Under the pieces are notes generated by a model that ran no database searches, was not told the origin of the DNA, and saw only the letters and a list, made by a program, of their open reading frames with translations. The translations under genes and the position numbers were made by a program. 17,086 bases of DNA from an uncultured Cellvibrio sp. Lineage in GTDB: Bacteria; Pseudomonadota; Gammaproteobacteria; Pseudomonadales; Cellvibrionaceae. Shown in pieces: positions 15,379 through 17,086 of this stretch. The stretch covers positions 1 to 17,086 of the forward strand of contig CAMLOU010000095.1 in the NCBI GenBank assembly GCA_946481735.1, read 5' to 3'. Numbering within the stretch: position 1 is the first letter of the stretch; every line of letters starts with the position of its first letter.

Positions 15379-15482
15379 ATGGACTCCGGTGTTTCCTCTG
15401 AGACCATCACCAGCAAGGATGCTGGTGATGAGCCCCCAGGGACGGGTTCACGGCGTGTCTCAGAGGAAACACCGGAGTCCAT
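15379..15482. repeat. 104-base nested inverted repeat, possible MITE/REP-type element
   Basis: Two perfect 26-base arms, 15379-15404 and 15457-15482, are exact reverse complements (outer end ATGGACTCCGG, inner end CTCTGAGAC). Nested directly inside the left arm is a second perfect hairpin, CATCACCAGC (15405-15414) with GCTGGTGATG (15421-15430) around AAGGAT. The remaining 26 bases (15431-15456) are unpaired and GC-rich. The whole could fold into a cruciform or a long RNA hairpin. There is no coding capacity and no T-tract on either side. Confidence 0.8.
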
Positions 15483-15515
15483 AACCCGCAAATGCCTTCT
15501 CAAAGAGTCACTAAC

Positions 15516-16520
15516 TTATAGTTTTACCGCCAACAACTGCGCCTCAAATTCTTCCGCATTAATCACGTGATCATCAATCAATTCAATACGACTATCGAGA
15601 ATATCCCCCGCCAACGATTGATCCAACTGATTAACACTTAACACACCATTCTCAGAATTAAACACATACACACCCTGCTCCGTGTTCATCACCGCTTTGG
15701 CGCGGACCACCGACAAACCGGTCATCAACAAAAATAATAAATTGAAATTAAATTGCCAATCCGGGCGGAACAGCCAGCCACAGCTATAGTAGCCCTGCCC
15801 CTGGTTATCACGGCGAATAAAATCTTTATCCTGCGGTAGTTGAATAGCAGAATTGTAGAATTCACGTTGCGGGCTAAGGGCGTTTTTGCGGTGTGCCTGT
15901 GGATTTTTTAACGGGCGCGGAATGCGTGGCAGGTCCAGCCATTCGGGCTCGATAGCGCCTTGTTCTACCCAGGCGCTGAGTTGTTTGGGCGGTTCAAAGG
16001 AGTGTAGTAATTGATTGAAATTTTCGCGGTCTTGCGCATCGCAGCAATCGGTTTTGTTGGCGACGATGACGTCGGCGACAGCCAGTTGATCCTGGAAATT
16101 AGCATTGGTGGTGTAGCGTTCGTCGGTGAGCTTGCGTGGGTCGACGAGGGTCAGGGTTGCGCGCAAGTCGAGCACGGTGTCGTAGTATTCGCCTGTCAGG
16201 GTGTTGATGATTTCTTCGGGGTGACCGAGGCCGGTGGGTTCTATCAGGATGCGATCGGGTTTGGTGGTGGCGATCATCATGTTGAGCGCGATCTTCATCG
16301 GTAAGCCGGCTACACAGCAAATACAACCGCCGGGCACTTCGCGCACGTGGGCGTTGACACTCTTAAGCATGGCGCCGTCGATACCGATTTCGCCGAATTC
16401 ATTTACCAGTACAGACCAAGTCTGGTCCACCGGTTTGTGGCGCAACAGGTGGGTGATGGCGGTGGTTTTCCCCACGCCGAGGAATCCGGTAATGATGTTG
16501 GTTGGAATCGCGTTACGCAT
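15516..16520 (-). CDS. CobW/COG0523-family GTPase, probable zinc metallochaperone
   Basis: A 334-residue G3E-type GTPase of the cytoplasm. The P-loop is GFLGVGKT (12-19). The metal-binding CxCC motif of the family is GGCICC, with cysteines at 66, 68 and 69. ILIEPTGLGHP (91-101) is the switch region, and NKTD (155-158) gives guanine specificity. A CobW C-terminal domain follows at about 215-330. Family members insert or deliver metals (zinc, cobalt, nickel); with the DUF2796 neighbour, zinc delivery under zinc limitation is the best inference. The start at 16520 has a modest GGGTGAT upstream. It lies 47 bases downstream of the DUF2796 gene on the same strand, so the two probably share a transcript. 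It converges on the DUF3299 gene across the hairpin-rich spacer. Confidence 0.9.
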   Translation of the reverse strand: MRNAIPTNIITGFLGVGKTTAITHLLRHKPVDQTWSVLVNEFGEIGIDGAMLKSVNAHVREVPGGCICCVAGLPMKIALNMMIATTKPDRILIEPTGLGHPEEIINTLTGEYYDTVLDLRATLTLVDPRKLTDERYTTNANFQDQLAVADVIVANKTDCCDAQDRENFNQLLHSFEPPKQLSAWVEQGAIEPEWLDLPRIPRPLKNPQAHRKNALSPQREFYNSAIQLPQDKDFIRRDNQGQGYYSCGWLFRPDWQFNFNLLFLLMTGLSVVRAKAVMNTEQGVYVFNSENGVLSVNQLDQSLAGDILDSRIELIDDHVINAEEFEAQLLAVKL

Positions 16521-16567
16521 AGATCACCCGCAAACTGAAAAGGCGATGCATGGTAACGCATGGGATT

Positions 16568-17086
16568 TTAAAAATGAAATGCAGGCTTGTCCGGCGACAG
16601 GATTTCCAGCCCTTGTTGCGCATTGATAATCCAGGTTAATTGCAGCATGGAAAGACTGGGGTAGTGCGTGAATACCGACGCGCCAACGGAAGACAGTTGC
16701 TCCGGTGCCTGGCAAGTAAATTCATAGAACACCAGAAAATCCGCGTGATTTTTCACTGCCTGTCCAGCGTTAAGCAAACCGGATTGCACTTCTGCGTCAC
16801 CTAACTCACAGTGCGCTGCCGGCGTTAACGCCAGCATGTTTCGCGCATCCCGCAAATCAGCCACAGCCTGGCCGAGCTGCTGTTGTTCCTGTTCTGTTTT
16901 CGCCGCGCGCTCAAAACCCAGCACGTCCATGGCTGGCAAGCTCAGGCTGATGCTCAGCAGGTTTTCTTCCAACACCAGGGTCATCTCCGCCGCGCCGTGT
17001 TGATGCGCACCCGCGTCGCGATAGCCATGGTCATGGTCATGGTCATGGTCATGGTCATGGTCATGGTCATGGTCATGGTCATGGTC
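16568..17086 (-). CDS. zrgA: DUF2796 / ZrgA-type zinc-binding protein, N terminus beyond the window
   Basis: The frame is open from the stop at 16568 to the window edge, so the gene is partial at its 5' end. The visible part begins with ten Asp-His pairs from the hexanucleotide repeat, then GYRDAGAHQHGAAEMTLVLE, the AHxHGxAE-type start of a mature DUF2796 domain. The characteristic LPAMDVLGFE follows, then a Glu/Gln-rich helix, a single Cys in AHCELGD and a second in YEFTCQAP, and a C-terminal strand region. The ATG at 16984 lies within the domain and is not the start. DUF2796 proteins are periplasmic and His-rich; the Vibrio member ZrgA belongs to a zinc-regulated uptake system. The missing part should hold the signal peptide and any Zur operator. 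It is co-directional with the GTPase gene downstream. Confidence 0.85.
   Translation of the reverse strand, partial: DHDHDHDHDHDHDHDHDHDHGYRDAGAHQHGAAEMTLVLEENLLSISLSLPAMDVLGFERAAKTEQEQQQLGQAVADLRDARNMLALTPAAHCELGDAEVQSGLLNAGQAVKNHADFLVFYEFTCQAPEQLSSVGASVFTHYPSLSMLQLTWIINAQQGLEILSPDKPAFHF
17027..17086 (-). repeat. Perfect hexanucleotide tandem repeat encoding (Asp-His)n
   Basis: Ten perfect copies of ATGGTC (plus strand) reach the end of the window, so the true number may be larger. On the minus strand each unit encodes one Asp-His pair of the DUF2796 protein. Slippage in steps of six keeps the frame, so copy number could vary between strains while changing only metal-binding capacity. All units use the same two codons (GAC and CAT), a sign of recent expansion rather than old selected composition. 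Confidence 0.95.

Larger units (their letters stand above)
15111..15515. other. Gene-free, palindrome-rich spacer between convergent genes
   Basis: About 400 bases lie between the stops of the DUF3299 gene and the CobW-type GTPase gene. No credible gene is seen on either strand. The stretch is dominated by perfect hairpins (listed as two repeat features), which makes it unlike the other, much shorter gaps between convergent genes here (7 and 12 bases). A T-rich run at about 15339-15360 separates the two hairpin blocks. No transposase remnant was recognised. Confidence 0.7.

Noticed and set aside
15379..15482. The nested inverted repeat as an intrinsic terminator
   Set aside because: No T-tract follows the outer stem on either strand, and the 104-base nested form is far larger than normal terminators.
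16568..16984. A 138-residue protein starting at the ATG at 16984
   Set aside because: The frame continues upstream through the conserved HQHGAAE motif and the Asp-His repeat to the window edge, so this ATG is internal to the DUF2796 domain.
17027..17086. CRISPR-like or minisatellite non-coding array
   Set aside because: The units are contiguous 6-mers without spacers and lie in frame within the DUF2796 coding sequence.

Overview
The window looks like a chromosomal segment from a carbohydrate-degrading gammaproteobacterium, most likely Cellvibrionaceae (Cellvibrio or a relative). This rests on the gene families (a Gram-negative dedicated sortase system, a long FadE, carbohydrate-binding-like sensor domains on signalling proteins, a DUF2796/ZrgA zinc cluster), moderate GC content and palindrome-rich intergenic DNA. 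It was inferred by eye, with no database search. There are 13 protein genes, no tRNA, rRNA or CRISPR array, and no intact insertion sequence.

Left part (1-6132): a zinc-dependent alcohol/formaldehyde-type dehydrogenase (minus) is divergent from a membrane diguanylate cyclase (plus) whose periplasmic domain looks like a galactose-binding-type fold. The cyclase converges, with a 7-base gap, on a pirin gene (minus). Upstream of pirin lie an intrinsic terminator and then fadE, the long acyl-CoA dehydrogenase of fatty-acid beta-oxidation.

Centre (6421-12397): a complete-looking proteobacterial dedicated sortase locus. A class GN-type sortase and its single vWA/VIT-domain substrate are translationally coupled on the minus strand. 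A response regulator/histidine kinase pair reads away on the plus strand. The 232-base divergent promoter region holds a 10-base-period direct repeat that is a good operator candidate. The substrate's sorting signal departs from LPXTG, and no OmpA-like partner (PdsO) is present in the window.

Right part (12410-17086): a cluster resembling the zinc-uptake (Zrg-type) neighbourhoods of other gammaproteobacteria. It has an FtsX/MacB-like permease and its ATPase (minus), a secreted DUF3299 protein (plus, divergent from the ATPase), then a CobW/COG0523 GTPase and a His-Asp-rich DUF2796 protein (both minus). The DUF2796 gene runs off the window through a perfect hexanucleotide repeat encoding (His-Asp)n. 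Between the DUF3299 gene and the GTPase gene lies about 400 bases of non-coding DNA packed with hairpins, including a 104-base nested inverted repeat with 26-base perfect arms.
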